Of a stretch of DNA of 33,287 nt, positions 1-12,050 are shown piece after piece. The stretch covers positions 1-33,287 of the forward strand of contig MU616898.1 of NCBI GenBank assembly GCA_025201705.1. The letters run 5' to 3'. The stretch's first letter is position 1, and each line of letters opens with the position of its first letter. The stretch comes from Dissophora ornata. Lineage: Eukaryota > Mortierellomycota > Mortierellomycetes > Mortierellales > Mortierellaceae. A model generated the notes under the pieces. It saw nothing but the letters and a program-made list of their open reading frames with translations, was not told the DNA's origin and did no database searches. A program made the position numbers and the translations under genes.

Positions 1-137
1 TTTGTTGCGCGAGAAGTAAGAAGGAAAGAGAGAGTTGAGAAATAGGACGGGCACTTTTCGTAGGATGAGAGCACTGCGGGCAAAACAAGTGGGAAAGGAA
101 AGAGAGAGAAACAGAGGGAAGGAGGGAAGGGGAGAGG

Positions 138-183
<46 letters not shown>

Positions 184-2301
184 TGTAGGGGTTTATAGGT
201 GGTCTTCGTGCAGGGGAAAAAATACAAGAAAAGAAAGAGGAATGCAAAAAAGAAAAGAAAAAAAGAATTGGAGGGAAGGGTCGTTATCGATGACTACCAA
301 TGAGCCGACGGAGGTTATAATGAGCAAACGTAAAGAGTAAGTATGAGAGGGAATGAATGCAAACAAGAAGTGAACGAGAAGAGCAAGGGTTCAGTCCGCC
401 TTTTATAAGGAATGCCGGTGTATTATAACCGGGGCAAAAATAATTTTGACGAGAAAAAATAGGACAGGCAAGACAAACAAAGAGAATTGGGGACCATGAA
501 CTATTTTTGGGCGTAAAGACGAACAACAACAACAACAACAAAATTACGCTGATGGGATTTGATGTAGAAGGACAACGATGACCAAGAAAGTATTTAAAAA
601 ATAATAAAGAACGATCACTCAAAAATTAAGGGACTAATTTTTTTTTTCATCACAACGAACCAACCAGACGGCTCGAAAGATATGACGGTGAGATGGAGAG
701 ATGACACGATGGAAAGGCAAAACATCAAACAAAGGGCAACAATTGACGTATTTTCTTCCCGTTTACCGCCATGGCGGAAAATAGAAGAACATGAAAAAGC
801 AGAGCAGTGGATCAATTGCAAAGCAGCATCAATCGAGATCCAAAGACTTGCAAGACATTAAAAGGGATCAAGTCGCGCCCTTGAGTGTCGGAGACTTGGG
901 AGTTTCCTGTACTACAAAACTGCTTTCTTGCTTACCCTTTTGGGATAATTGGATAATTGCTGTGACCGCAAGAGGGGAAGGATTACGTTTTTTCTTTTTG
1001 AGCTGCGAAGATAGCGAGGGAGGGTGAAAAGAATCTGACGGTTGGTGGCGATGTGTGGGATAAAAAAAGAGTTCAGCAAGGGGAAGAAGAGGGGGACGCG
1101 GGAGCAGGACACAGCTAGAGTATAGGGAGGCAGACGCGGAGTTCCGGAACAATGGATGATGGAAAGCGAAGAAAGAGAAGAAGAGAAGACGTCAAAGAAA
1201 AGAGAGCGATGAAGGAGTAGAGGAAGAGGGGAAGAAGAGAGGTTGGATTGGGTTCGGAGGTTTTTAATTACAACTGTGTGGAAGAATACAATTGATTCTT
1301 CCCGTTGCAATTGGGTGCGGTATAGCCACGCTACGTCTGCAGCATGAGTCGCGCGCTTGGTCGCACAGGGCGACAAGAGCGAAGAGAGAGCGAGCGAGCG
1401 AGAGATGTCGAATGTCGTTCCTTGTGCGCATGTCTGGCACGATCTGCGCATGCTTGTGATGGTGGCTGACTAGGCCTCAGTTCCCCCCGTTAAATTGCAA
1501 TTTGTTTGTGCGCTGGAACAAGTCGGGCCAGCACGTCGATTAAAATAGCGCCCGACACAGAGGGGCTGTTGCGCTGCAACCGCACCGGATGGATGGATGG
1601 ATGGCCCAAGCTACATTTGGGCAGGCAATAAACACCCGATTGCCACGGTTCCACCGACCAGAGGAGCAAATGATTGCATCCGTGCTCTGTCCGTCTGTCT
1701 GCCTGTCTCTCCCAGAAATCCCAAAAGATTAAATCTTGAAAAGAGGGGCACGGAGTTGACACAAAAATTACTCGTTTCAAGCTGCTGCTGTATTGTAGTC
1801 AATTGCATCCATTGCGGTGCCCCACATACACACTCAAACATTTTCATCAATTAACAGTACTGCAGGTACTTCTTTGCGTTCATCCTGACGCTGTAATTAA
1901 AAAAATACCAACAGCAATATTACACAAAAAAGTCGAATCCTGGGTCGTAGCAGTGGTACTATTGCTGGCTGCACGTAATTCATCTTTGTGGTAGACTGAG
2001 AATTACAATATGGCGCCTTCCATAGAAATGGCCAGGATACTCCTCAATCACGAACGTGTTGCTCTCTCCTTGCAATAGCGCTAACTGTTCGTTGTTACAT
2101 TGCAGCGGGTACAGGAGAATTCCTCGTTCCAGTGGAAGCGCGTTCCCCTAGGTGGCTGCAGAGTCCGCTCTCTGAAGCAGACAGCGTCGTCACAGAAACA
2201 AACAATCGCACAAAGTCGTCATACCTGGCAAAAAAAGAAGGCTCTTCAAGATCTTTAAGAAAAGCGGTCGCAATTCTCTTTGCCCATTCGCCATCAGGAC
2301 C
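1..2301. other. Purine-rich intergenic region upstream of exportin-4
   Basis: There is no gene I can support in these 2.3 kb. Most of the first 1.45 kb is strongly purine-skewed on the + strand, with many GA, GGA and GAAA tracts. The open frames there, on either strand, translate into low-complexity Arg/Glu/Lys or Ser/Leu/Phe runs and show no family I know. The stretch next to exportin-4 (about 1500-2301) is of mixed composition, has a short (GGAT)n tract near 1587-1603, and probably contains the exportin-4 promoter and 5' leader. No clear TATA box or tRNA-like fold was seen. Confidence 0.6.
139..180. repeat. (GA)n dinucleotide microsatellite
   Basis: An uninterrupted AG/GA dinucleotide run of about 42 bases lies inside the purine-rich block. 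It gives a translated Glu-Arg run in one frame, which is a composition artefact and not a protein. Such runs are often length-polymorphic between strains. Confidence 0.95.
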
Positions 2302-5300
2302 ATGGACTACCCGACTGTACTGGCCACCATCGAAAAGGCTTGTGTGGAGGCACAGGTACGAAAACATTGGAATTGCTTTGAGCCTCAATGGGGTCAAGAT
2401 CTATTCAGGCACAGCGGCGACAGCACAAAGCAAGTTTCCGGCTGCAGAGAGCTAAACTTTTTTTTTTATTATTTTTTTTTTGGGCTTCGCCCTTATTTTA
2501 TATCCTTATCGGGTTTTGTTAACCCTTACGCAGCACCCAACAACTCGAGTGCAAGCCGAGAAGGTCTTGATCGACTTTAAGCAGAGCGCCAACATCGTCC
2601 CTGTTTGCCAGTATCTTCTTGGTAATATGATGCACAATTGATCCTCCCGTCTTGGTGAGGCGCGGTAATAGAGAAACCTTTCCCTAACCTCCACCTGTGT
2701 TTTGCTCTCCACACAATAGCCAACTCCAATACACCATCGGTTCAGTTCCATGCAGCTTCAGGAATCACTGGAGCCATTGTGCGGGAGTATGGTTTGTATC
2801 AGAAGCAAGATATCCACCACCTGCAGGCATACCTCATTCAATACAACCTCCAGCACCCTAGAATGTTCCCTTGGGTAGCCAAGCAGATATATCAGGCTAT
2901 TGCCGTGATCTCGAAGCGTGGATGGCTTGAGGCCTCAGAAGAGGAACAGGATGTCGTCTACAACCATATCATCCAGCTCCTGTCCATGGGAGATCAGGAA
3001 AAGAAGATTGGGCTTTCGCTTGCCCATGCGCTTGTGGACGAGTTTTCGAGCAGGGGAAAGGCCAGCAGTGTGGGATTGACGTGGGATTTCCATTACAAAA
3101 CCAAATTATCGTTCGAAGAACGACGCCTTCGTTTGATCTTTGAAGCCGCCTTGAAGATCTTGCACGAGCAATTGCATGATTTGATTGCCATTCCTGGTCA
3201 GGAAGTATCGGGATCCCAGAAGCCGCTCCTCAGTCTTTCTATCCTCCTCCTGGAAACCATTCTCCAATGGGACTTTGCATCAAACAGTACGTATCATTAG
3301 GAGTTATGTTATTCTGGCTGAGGCATGTATCTAATTGAAATGAGGTGCTGACGCTTTACAAAACCCGATTTATGCTCTCTTTTTAGGTCAGCCAGTTTTG
3401 GCAGGTACTTTTGCCGACGATGAGGATGATTTTAACAGGACAATTGTTTATCCTGCCAGCTGGAGATCTGTTCTTGTGAATGCCGACGTCCTGTCAATGT
3501 TCTTCACAGTATGTACTTTTATGTACACGATACTTTTATTGTCGCTGGGCGTTCTTTCTTGCAGCCCTCTAATATCTTGTTGAATCGTATGAGAATAGTT
3601 GTTTCCGTTGGTCCAGGACGATAATATTATGACCCATCGCGTTCGACAGTGCTTAATCCAGCTTTGCGGACTTCACGGATCAATCTTTGTCAACGACGAG
3701 GCCACGATCCATCATATCTCAGGAGTCATGAAGGGCCTATTGACGCTCATCAACAAGTACGTGTCCTCCCCTGCGATCGAAATAGCATGCTTGACTCAAA
3801 GGAGCTCTAGACTAATTTCGCTATTTTCCAGTGTTGCGTCGTGTTCATCGGATGAATGCCTGCAGGCAGATTACACGGAGAACATGATCGCGATCACAGA
3901 AATGATTCGTCAATTGCTCTCCTTCCACTCGATTCAAACGATCTGTGCCGTCTCGGAGAGGTTCGACTTTTTGAATCAAGTGGCTCTATTGACAATCCAC
4001 TGCTTGAACGAGTCGGCCAAGGTTCCCGAGGAGTCTGAGAGCCTCATGGGCGCTTTCGATGAGCTATTAGTGACCTGGGTCAAGCTTGGTAAACGACCTT
4101 AAGCGCGCAGACAGGTGTTAGTCATACACGCGAGAGGAGCCACGCTAACCGTTGTTTTTAAATTTGACTCGTAGTGCAAGATTCGCAGTCTGCTGTTCTG
4201 GATCACAATTCACCAGCTCTGGTCGCTGATGCGACTAACTTGCTCCAGTTTTTCCATAGCATTAGCTATCGCATTGTTGAGAAATACATCGACACTAGAC
4301 TGGAGCTGGCAAAGTTCAATGCCTTGGTGGAGGAGGAAAGCGACGGATTCCAGGACTGGGAGACCTACGGCGACCAACTGATCTCGATTGCTGCTCTAGC
4401 AAGACTCGACCCCCGTAACACACTCCTTCGCCTCCAGGGTCTTCTTCACGATCGTGTCGAGCGTCTCCAAGCCTTTCTCAACACAACTCACGATGGCAAC
4501 CATCCAGATTACGTCGTGTACTTGTGGGAGCATCTGCACTGGTTGATTGTCATCACTGGATACATTTTTGCTGACAACAATGTCGGAGAGACGGCTCTCG
4601 TACCAGAGACGTTGAACGAGCTTTCGAAGTCCCAAACCTTGGCTCAGGATCAGCTCGTTAACATTTTCAGCAATTTGATGAGTCTTCTGGAGTCTATCTC
4701 GCTAGATTCCCACTCAGCACAGGCATGTTACGCCAATTCTACACCATGAGCCGGGTTCATACTGTAATCAATCAATCGCGCGCTAACGAAGCACTCTTAT
4801 TATTTCGCATTTCCAGGCAATTTCCTGTAGTCCACAGGTCGCCCTGTCGCTCTTTTGGTTCCTTGAGCGCTGGGTCAAGACATACCTGTTCGCAAGTCCA
4901 GACAATTACTCTAGTCTCAGGTAAATGACGAAACTAAGACGGACGTGTCTTGTACTATTGCTTTTCTGGCTGCCATTGACGCCAACGTTTACTTCGAAAC
5001 AGCCACAATTTGTTGCAATCATACGGCGAGGCCTCTCAAGGTGGAAAAGGCGTCTCCATCTTGGAGTTTTTGATCGCGAAGCTGCGCATCAACTTTATCA
5101 TGTGGAATGCGGATCCCGATGTCCTGGTTCAAGTGAGTATTTCTTGCTGTTGCTAACGATCTTGATGTCCGTTTGGGTGAATGGGTACTTAAGATTTTGC
5201 CTCGACTATTGCTAGATTATCGCACTTATGAACACGTTTGGGCAAAGATCGTCAATCAGAAACGCGCTTTTGCAGTCCGGTAAGCGATTCAAATCTCATA

Positions 5301-6843
5301 GGCAGGCGGCACAAAGCAGAGCAGAAGTCTGATTCTGGTTTCCTTCCTTGTTGATATCTTATTCCGATACGTAATAGAGCAATTCCCCTCTCTGGTGAGC
5401 TTTTTCATCGAACATCTCTCTGCCCTTCCCGAAGTCATCCATAAGTACGCTTTCAAAAGAGATGGCGCAAAATTGAGTGGTTAGGAGCACCTGTTATCGA
5501 TGTAATTACTCATCGTAGCACTACATCAATCTTAGCTCCCTTATCCAGTCAATCACCGCCATAATCTCGTATGCTCCCACTGAGCAGTTGAACGGCCACT
5601 ACTTCAACTTGATCTCAACGGCAATCGAAACGCGTTTTGCTGCTGTTCTCCACAGCGAGTCGTTCCAAGCCAACTACCAATCCCAAGAAGTCATGAGTCA
5701 GATCATGAACGGTCTCGAGGTAACCTCCAAGTTCCACAAGCGCTCAACAATTGCGCCACCGATAGCTACTTTACGTATTAACTTGTGAATTTGTCACTCA
5801 CATAGATGTTCAATGGGCTCGCATTGGCGCTGACAGACATTAATACCCCTATGATCTACAATTTTTGCTCTCGGTTCTTTGAGTCGTTTGTGGATCTCGT
5901 CCGGATCTACAGCAACTTTTCCGAAGTCCAGATCTTGGTCTTGAGACTGTACACAGATCTGATTAAGAACCTCGAGTTCACAACTCTCTCGCCCGAGCAG
6001 ATTAGCTACTTCCATACCTGCCTCATGAACCTCTTGCAGACGTTCTCGGCAGCCAATCTCGGCAAGAAGAGAGCGACTGCATGGGAGGAGGCTGAAGATG
6101 AGCCATATAGCGACGTTTCGGTGGTGTTGGAGATGCTGCTGTGTCTTCTGGAGGTGCATGGTGTCGATCAAATGTTGGCACATGCGCCTAATGCTGTCTC
6201 GCCGTCGACGGTGGTGTTTTCGGGAATCAATATCTTGATTCCCATGATCAAGGAGAACATGCTGAAGATCCCAAGACTGTGTACTCTCTACGTCCGCTTG
6301 ATCTCAAGGCTGGTTGAGACCTATCCCGGGCATCTCGTCGAATTGCCGACCGACCTGCTTAATAACCTGATGGCCTCGCTCAAATATGGCATAGACCACA
6401 ATATCCTCGAAGTCACCCATCTCACCTTCCAGGCCATCACCGCCTTGGCTCTCTATGCTTGCAATGCCCCTAATACTAATGCAGCGCTAAGACCCCACCT
6501 GGATGAGTTCCTGAAGTTGACGTTCGAGCAATTGTTGTTCAAAAAGCTCGACGTGGAGTTGGTTGATGTGGCGGGATCTTGCGTCTTGGCTCTGGTCTGT
6601 GCAAGACAGGAAGCCTACGGTGGATTGATCCAGGAGATGTTAGCGGCGAGTGAGACACCTGTGACACCAGAGTTGCAGCAGCGACTATCGAGCTCATTCC
6701 AACATTTGGCAGAAGCTTTCCCGTCAGGAGACGTAGTTGGGCAGAGAGAGTTGACGCCGAGGGATGTGGCGATGACGCCAGCGAGAAGGGAGATCTTCAT
6801 GAGGTTTTTGATGGGTGTCCGTGGCGTTTTGCGCGTCAAGTAG
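2302..6843 (+). CDS. XPO4: Exportin-4 (importin-beta family nuclear transport receptor)
   Basis: Karyopherin that, in animals, exports eIF5A and Smad3 with RanGTP and can also import some cargoes; it acts at the nuclear pore. Exons: 2302-2355, 2534-2621, 2720-3286, 3387-3508, 3599-3756, 3832-4088, 4175-4722, 4817-4920, 5003-5132, 5216-5279, 5378-5444, 5536-5719, 5806-6843. All junctions keep phase and give 1126 aa, close to the 1151 aa of human XPO4. Similarity to human XPO4, from memory of the family, runs end to end: the AEKVLIDFK block in the N-terminal repeats, ITGAIVREYGLYQKQDI, SSVGLTWDFH, PASWRSVLVNADVLSMFFT, the FWFLERWVKTYL block, GINILIPMIKENMLKIP, and the C-terminal GVRGVLRVK. The protein is all-helical HEAT-like. 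The start has a good context (ACCATGG). The seventh intron is GC-AG. The stop is TAG, and an AATAAA follows 64 bases later. XPO4 is absent from baker's yeast. Confidence 0.93.
4723..4816 (+). other. GC-AG intron in exportin-4
   Basis: The 94-nt intron begins CAG|GCATGT and ends TTCCAG. Exon 7 reads in frame to Gln at 4720-4722, and exon 8 resumes in phase 0 at 4817, leading into the conserved FWFLERWVKTYL block. The nearest GT donor (4727) gives phase 1, and every nearby acceptor then leads to a stop or the wrong frame. A GC donor is therefore the only simple solution seen. Confidence 0.75.
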
Positions 6844-7060
6844 ACCGACATTTAATTAATTTTCTTGCGATGGGCTGCTAAAAGCAATGCACCATAGAAT
6901 ATCCTCAATAAAATATCAGCCTTGCGCCTTGCTATATTACATGGGAATGGAAAGATCTGTTATGTTTTCGGCGATAAAGGTTGAACGTGAATGAAAATAA
7001 TGATTGATGTTTTATCTATGTCTATCTAAGGTCTATAGGTTATATTTTGTTCCTGTTTGC
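6844..7060. terminator. Convergent 3' region of XPO4 and YME2
   Basis: 217 bases separate the TAG of exportin-4 (+) from the TGA of YME2 (-). An AATAAA hexamer at 6907-6912 fits a polyadenylation signal for exportin-4. The rest is AT-rich with no open frame of note. The two transcripts probably overlap at their 3' ends. Confidence 0.6.
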
Positions 7061-10000
7061 TCAAGCTGCCAAACCAAGGTTGATGACAGCCTTCTTGGCT
7101 TCAGCGGCATTCTTTTCATACTGCTCGATCTTCGCATGGGACTCTGCCAACTTCTTCAACAACCACTTGACGCGGATGTCGATCTCCTTGGGGACTCTTC
7201 CGCCGCCAAACAGCCATGATCCATCGTCGTGGAGCAAGTTAGAAAGCTCCTTCAGTTCAGCCTCGTATTTCATGACCTTGACCATTTCTTCCTTTTCGAG
7301 GTACGAGGACGCTTCAAGTTCCATGACGGCAGTGAAACCGATATCAGCGAGGATTTCTTGGAATGCAGCGCGATAGATAGGTTTTCCGGGGCGGATAGCG
7401 AATGGTCGTCCTAGCACCAAAAAAAAAAAATAAGACAGAAGGAAACGTCAAAATGGGGTGATTTTTTTTGTCTCCTTGCGCGAACAATACACTCTCAAAA
7501 GAGTCGTGTTCTTACCATGCCTGTGAACAATGGAGATCAGTTCTGCCTGCTCCAAAGCTCCGAAAGGCGACTCGTCGTTCTTGAACAACGGGTGGATCTT
7601 CAATTCGTCAAAGTTGGCCTTACACACACGACAATAAAAGAAGGGAAGATGGTTTAGTAAAAAATGCCTCCAGAATCATGAAAACCCAATAGGAGTAAAT
7701 CGCTGAAAGGCTTACAGACTCTCCAGCGGCGAGTTGCTTCATAATAGCCCAGAACTGGATTGGGGTCCAGTTCAATGTTCTGCCGTCCATGCTGTCAAAG
7801 TCAAACGCGCCCTTCCTGACCTCGACCACCGCTCGTCCCAAGATGTCATGCACCGCATCTAGAAATATGGCGGGGAGTGGTTTTTGCAAGAAACACATTT
7901 AGTCACTTCAGCGTATTAATCATAAATCCAGAAATAGATGAAAGTCTTTGTGCTTGTACCTTCAGGGCCCATGCCGCTCTTTACTTTTTGGACAAAGAGC
8001 TCGAGATCAGTGAGACGACCTCCAATGGTCTCCACAGCCTCGATCAAGTCTGGGTATTCGTCTCTGTCCAGATGCTTGTACACAAACTCAAGGGCAGACT
8101 CGAGACTAGCGTCTGCGAGCACGATCGTCTCGAATGTCATATTTGGCAGGGCTAAAATAAGATAGTCCAGTGACACACAGCAAGTTAACGTCAATCCTTT
8201 TTCACCTGCAAGAATATTCTGCAAAAAAAGAAAATGTAAAAAACAAAAATGTTGGCGTATTACCTTTAGCAAGAGGTTTTGCAGCGGCGACGTTGTTGCT
8301 CAAAAAGATTACATGTGCCACATGGTTCTCAACCAGCACTGCAGCCCAGTCCGCCAAATAGCTCCACAGTTCCTTAGCATGGGGCCCCTTCTCTCTGGAC
8401 ATGTACCCGTCAATGACAATCACTGGGATCTCATCCGGATCCACCCATCTAGTCTCCTCTTCTTCTTTTCTCTTCTTCTCCTTTCTGGCCTTCGCATCCT
8501 CCTTTTTTGATTCCAACGACTGGGTCGGCATTGTAGAACATCCTGAATTGATCAAATCTGCGCGACGCGCCTTTTCTGCTATCGTAGCCTCAATTCTCTT
8601 CATGATCACCTCAGGTGAGAAACTGGACATGTTCTTTGTAGGCGAGGCCTGTTGGATCGCAATTGTGAGAGTATCGAGAATCTTTTTGAGCTGACCCTCG
8701 AATGTAGCGGATAGTCCAGCCTTTTGGCCTGTGGTGGCGGTGATGGCCATGTCCATCATGTTGTTGATTGTCGACATGAATTGGAAGAGAGGGATGTATC
8801 CGACTTGTTTGGCGAGGTTGACGAGGAGTTCGCTCTCGCTTCGGGCGTTCGCTAATTCTTCGCAGCGGATGACGACTTTGTGCTTCTTGTCCTTAATCAC
8901 ATAATCGACCATCTCTGTCTTTCCTGCTCCTCGAGGACCATTAATAATCGCGAAGGTCTCTATTAAGAAGGAATATGTTTAAAAGTTCGGGGTATGTTAG
9001 CGAGCTGCTGTTTTCGCATTTTTTTCTCCTCGCTCCATCTATAAAGAAACCTGTAGATCAACGTTTTTCTATGCGTGTGCGTATGTGTTTTTTTTTCATA
9101 CCCGGAGGAACTCGCAGCCAATTACGGAGCTTTTCTTCGTCGTGTTCTCTCTCACGCCATCCCGTTGCCTGCAACGAATCAACCGGCGAGCGCGTCAAAC
9201 GCCCCACAGTTTCCTTCCTCAGCCATTTCAGTAACGGGTACTCGTTGACGTTGAAAAGCTGAGTGATCTTGGCATGCATACTAAAAATACGCATAGGATC
9301 AAAGATCACAAACGACATTCCAGCCAGCGCCGCGCCTCCCAGCGGCACCGTAATCCTTGGATGGCTCGTCAGCCACACCCAGATTGCGTTTCCTTGCATC
9401 GTCCTCTCATAGGTCACATTCAATCGTACGCCATTGATTTCAGCACCATGCAAACAACTCTTTGCACTGGTTGAGGCGCGCATGAACGAGTATTGAACAA
9501 TAGCCTGTTTGGTGGGGACATCCTTCACAGGCGGCAGCGTAACGATGTCAATGATCTTGCCGTATTTGCGAAACAGTGTATAAAGTCCCTCGACGTTGAT
9601 ATCTCCTGTGTACTCGATCCTGATCCGGCTATTCGGGTATCGACTGGCCATATCCTCCAAAAAGGGAGAACCTTTGACAAGGAAAGCTCGGACCTTTTGG
9701 AAATTGAACCACATGTAGTGGTCGTGGCTGATGAGATGTTGCTCACAACGGCTTTCGATCTCTTTGAGGGCTTCGCGCGTGGTGTAAGAGCTTGGGTGGA
9801 CATAAGAAAAGTGCACAAACATGCCGCCATCCTTCAGTCTATTTTTGGTTACAAGGAAGAAATATTCCGTCAGTCGGGCAGCAGATGTGAAATGACCCAA
9901 GGAGGGAGATAAAAGCTTGGGGGGCCAGTTAAATCCTCGTTACCGTGGCTCGATGCCTCCAATCTTGAAATGAAAGGGCATGGCGTTCTCGGGCGGGACC

Positions 10001-10527
10001 AACTCCGTCTTTGCCTTGCGCTCCAGTGATTTCCATCCTGGCCTCAGAAGTGAGTACCGGGGATCCCACCAGCCCATCTTGAGCGGGTACGCATTGTCAA
10101 AGTAGAGCATGCCATACTGCAAAGGAAGCTATGAAAATGAATTAAAGTTAGCGGGGAAAGGAGAAAAGCGAGCTAGCTGCATTTTGGTATGTGCACACAA
10201 CAATTGAGTAGGAGGGATTGCATGTCATACCTCTTCCTCCACAGTGACTGACGACGGCTGCGTTGTATATTTGCGACCAGCATTCTTGGCGACAGAGGCA
10301 ACCTTTGTGCGAAGGAATGGGGCTGATTGAGCCGAGATAGCAGAAGGTGAGACAAGTCGGCCTGCTCTAGCTACTGTTGCGGAGGGAAGGGGGACAGTCC
10401 TGAGAGTGCGCACGGATGTGAATGCAGAGGTGGCGAAAATGATTTGGCGCCGTGCGAACGGAACAGCAGTGTTCATGCGAAGAGGCCTGCTGCTGCTGCT
10501 GCTGCAGAAGGAAGCCGCGCGATACAT
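7061..10527 (-). CDS. YME2: Yme2-type mitochondrial inner membrane protein (RRM plus RNA12 AAA ATPase)
   Basis: Yeast Yme2 (mitochondrial escape protein 2, RNA12 family) is an inner-membrane protein that affects mtDNA nucleoid structure and mtDNA escape. Exons in transcript order: 10527-10231, 10116-9944, 9838-9102, 8959-8264, 8151-7960, 7858-7716, 7618-7516, 7410-7061, giving 896 aa (yeast about 850). Residues 1 to about 85 are rich in Arg, Ser and Ala with no acidic residues, a good mitochondrial presequence. An RRM follows at about 227-302, then a hydrophobic segment at about 321-342 (VPLGGAALAGMSFVIFDP) as the membrane anchor. Walker A GPRGAGKT is at about 410-417, created across the exon 3/4 region. 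A charged Lys/Glu insert precedes Walker B PVIVIDGY (Asp about 586). KALPNMTFETI and the helical C-terminus are typical of RNA12. Exon 2 could instead begin 12 bases earlier at a weaker acceptor. The gene faces NDUFS4 head-to-head. Confidence 0.93.
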
Positions 10528-10852
10528 TGTTTGTTTTTGTAGCGCCTTTTCGCACTTCCGGAGGGAACGGGAGGGAGGGAATGGAGGATGAAGAGAAGGA
10601 ATGGATTCCGGAGAAGAATCTGTCGGTGAATCTGATTCCCTCCTTCCTTCTCGCGAGCAAGCGTGGGCTTTTTTTTTCTGAGCACTGTTCCATTATTCCC
10701 AGAAAGGAAATCCTCTCCAACGGTTCAATTGTGTTGCGCAGGTGGCTTGCGGAACCGGAAGACTCTGTCGTCGCACATCTTAACAACTGCTTTTCGGCTC
10801 CGAAGAACGATCAACATTGCGCATTCATCCATCTCTACACCATCACGCAACC
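10528..10852. promoter_or_regulatory. Divergent promoter between YME2 and NDUFS4
   Basis: Only 325 bases separate the start codons of two nuclear genes for mitochondrial proteins, which are transcribed away from each other. The segment must carry both 5' leaders and both core promoters. No TATA box or CACGTG box was found. The side next to NDUFS4 has the CA-rich leader commonly seen before fungal start codons. Confidence 0.7.
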
Positions 10853-11868
10853 ATGTCCACAGCTCTGTTCGTCAAGCAGGCTATGAGGGTCTCCCTCTCG
10901 GCGTCCCTCCGCCCTGCCGCCCCCTCTTCCTCGGCCCTCTTTAGATTCAACCAGTACTCGACCACCTCCACATCCGTCACCGAGACCCGGGAACCCGTCG
11001 CTCTCCAGGCTGAGATCATCAGCGGAGCCCCTGGTGAGTAATGTTTAGGAGGCATTTACAATTCACAGGATCAAATCTACTGGGATCTGTGGATTGAAGA
11101 CTAGGAGTCAATACGAAACAGGGCGACCATACCTTTCACGCGTTAACTCGACGGCGACCCCTCAGCGACCTTTCCTCACCGAAAATATCAAAAGCGCGCT
11201 CTTTCGGAAACACCGACAAAAACAAAAAACGTGCCTCCAGTCATGATACGTATTCCATTGCGCATCATATGCAGCAACTAAACATCAATTTTCTCAATTG
11301 AAACCAAAAAAAAAAACTATAGAGGAGGTCCGTATGCACCCCTGCCGCATCTTCCAGCAGTGCAAGGCTGCCACCCAGTCCGGAATCGCCAACACTGGAT
11401 ACTGGAAACTGGATTTTGACACTGAGCTTGAGGCTGGTCGCTTTGAGAACGAGCTGATCGGCTGGGCTTCCAGGTACAGACCGGAAGGGATTGAATGAAC
11501 GATTTTATACTGCAGGGGATCAGGATTAGCCTGGAGCGAGAATGCCCGAATACTCAACAATGATGTATGGATCTCTCCTTCCCGCAAAAAAATCCAATAG
11601 CTCTGATTACATGCAGGCCCTTGCCATGAAGTTCACCAGCAAGGAGGACGCCATCGCCTTTGCCGATAAGCAGGGTATGAGTTTTCGTGCATGTTTTCTT
11701 TCTTAGATATGTAAACACCTCGATTGTTGTGGCTAATGTGCGACCGTCGATCACATAGGTTGGGAATTCACTGTCCAGGAGCCCAACAAGAAGATCTTCA
11801 AGAAGAAGATTTACGCCGACAACTTCAAGTACTCACCAAACAAGCTTCGCTTTGTCAAGACCAAGTAA
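10853..11868 (+). CDS. NDUFS4: NADH:ubiquinone oxidoreductase 18-kDa subunit (complex I NDUFS4)
   Basis: Accessory subunit of respiratory complex I, sited at the junction of the NADH-oxidising module and the matrix arm in the mitochondrion. Exons: 10853-11033, 11323-11473, 11601-11674, 11759-11868, giving 171 aa, close to the family's usual 170-200. Residues 1 to about 40 form an Arg/Ser/Ala-rich presequence (MSTALFVKQAMRVSLSASL). The family hallmarks follow in order: PVALQAEIISGAP, CRIFQQCKAATQSG, NTGYWKLDFD, ENELIGWASSSD, MKFTSKEDAIAFADKQGW, KKKIYADNFKYSPNKLRF. The start at 10853 sits in a CAACCATGTC context; an in-frame ATG at 10817 is less likely because it only adds a His-rich leader. 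The first intron is the longest (289 nt). Its presence means the organism keeps a proton-pumping complex I. Confidence 0.96.
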
Positions 11869-12050
11869 ATTAGTCAGGAAATGCAAATTGCTGGCAAAAA
11901 GGAGAGAGAAACAACTGCACAACACCTGTTAGCTGCCAGATAGAATTGAAATGTAGAAACAATAGATAAACTACACACTCCACTCACAAAATCGCATTTT
12001 TGTCTACAAGGCATCATCGATGCCATCTTTTTAATTCTACGACAGTAAAT
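11869..12050. terminator. Convergent 3' region of NDUFS4 and EGH1
   Basis: 182 bases lie between the TAA of NDUFS4 (+) and the TAG of the GH5 gene (-). The stretch is AT-rich and contains no open frame worth naming and no canonical AATAAA hexamer that I can see on either strand. Confidence 0.5.

Noticed and set aside
35..340. Open frame rich in Arg and Glu at the left end
   Set aside because: It is a translation of the (GA)n and purine tracts, with no domain or conserved pattern.
912..1451. 179-codon minus-strand open frame
   Set aside because: It is Ser/Leu-rich from pyrimidine-rich DNA, matches no family I know, and has no exon partner with sensible splice sites.
2409..2580. An alternative second exon of exportin-4 starting at 2409
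   Set aside because: It splices in phase but gives a low-complexity Phe/Tyr run and then a stop. The acceptor at 2533 instead leads straight into the AEKVLIDFK block conserved in the family.
5194..5279. Exportin-4 exon 10 starting at the acceptor before 5194
   Set aside because: The frame looks plausible but ends in a phase that cannot join exon 11. Starting at 5216 gives a family-like helix (IIALMNTFGQR) and correct phase.
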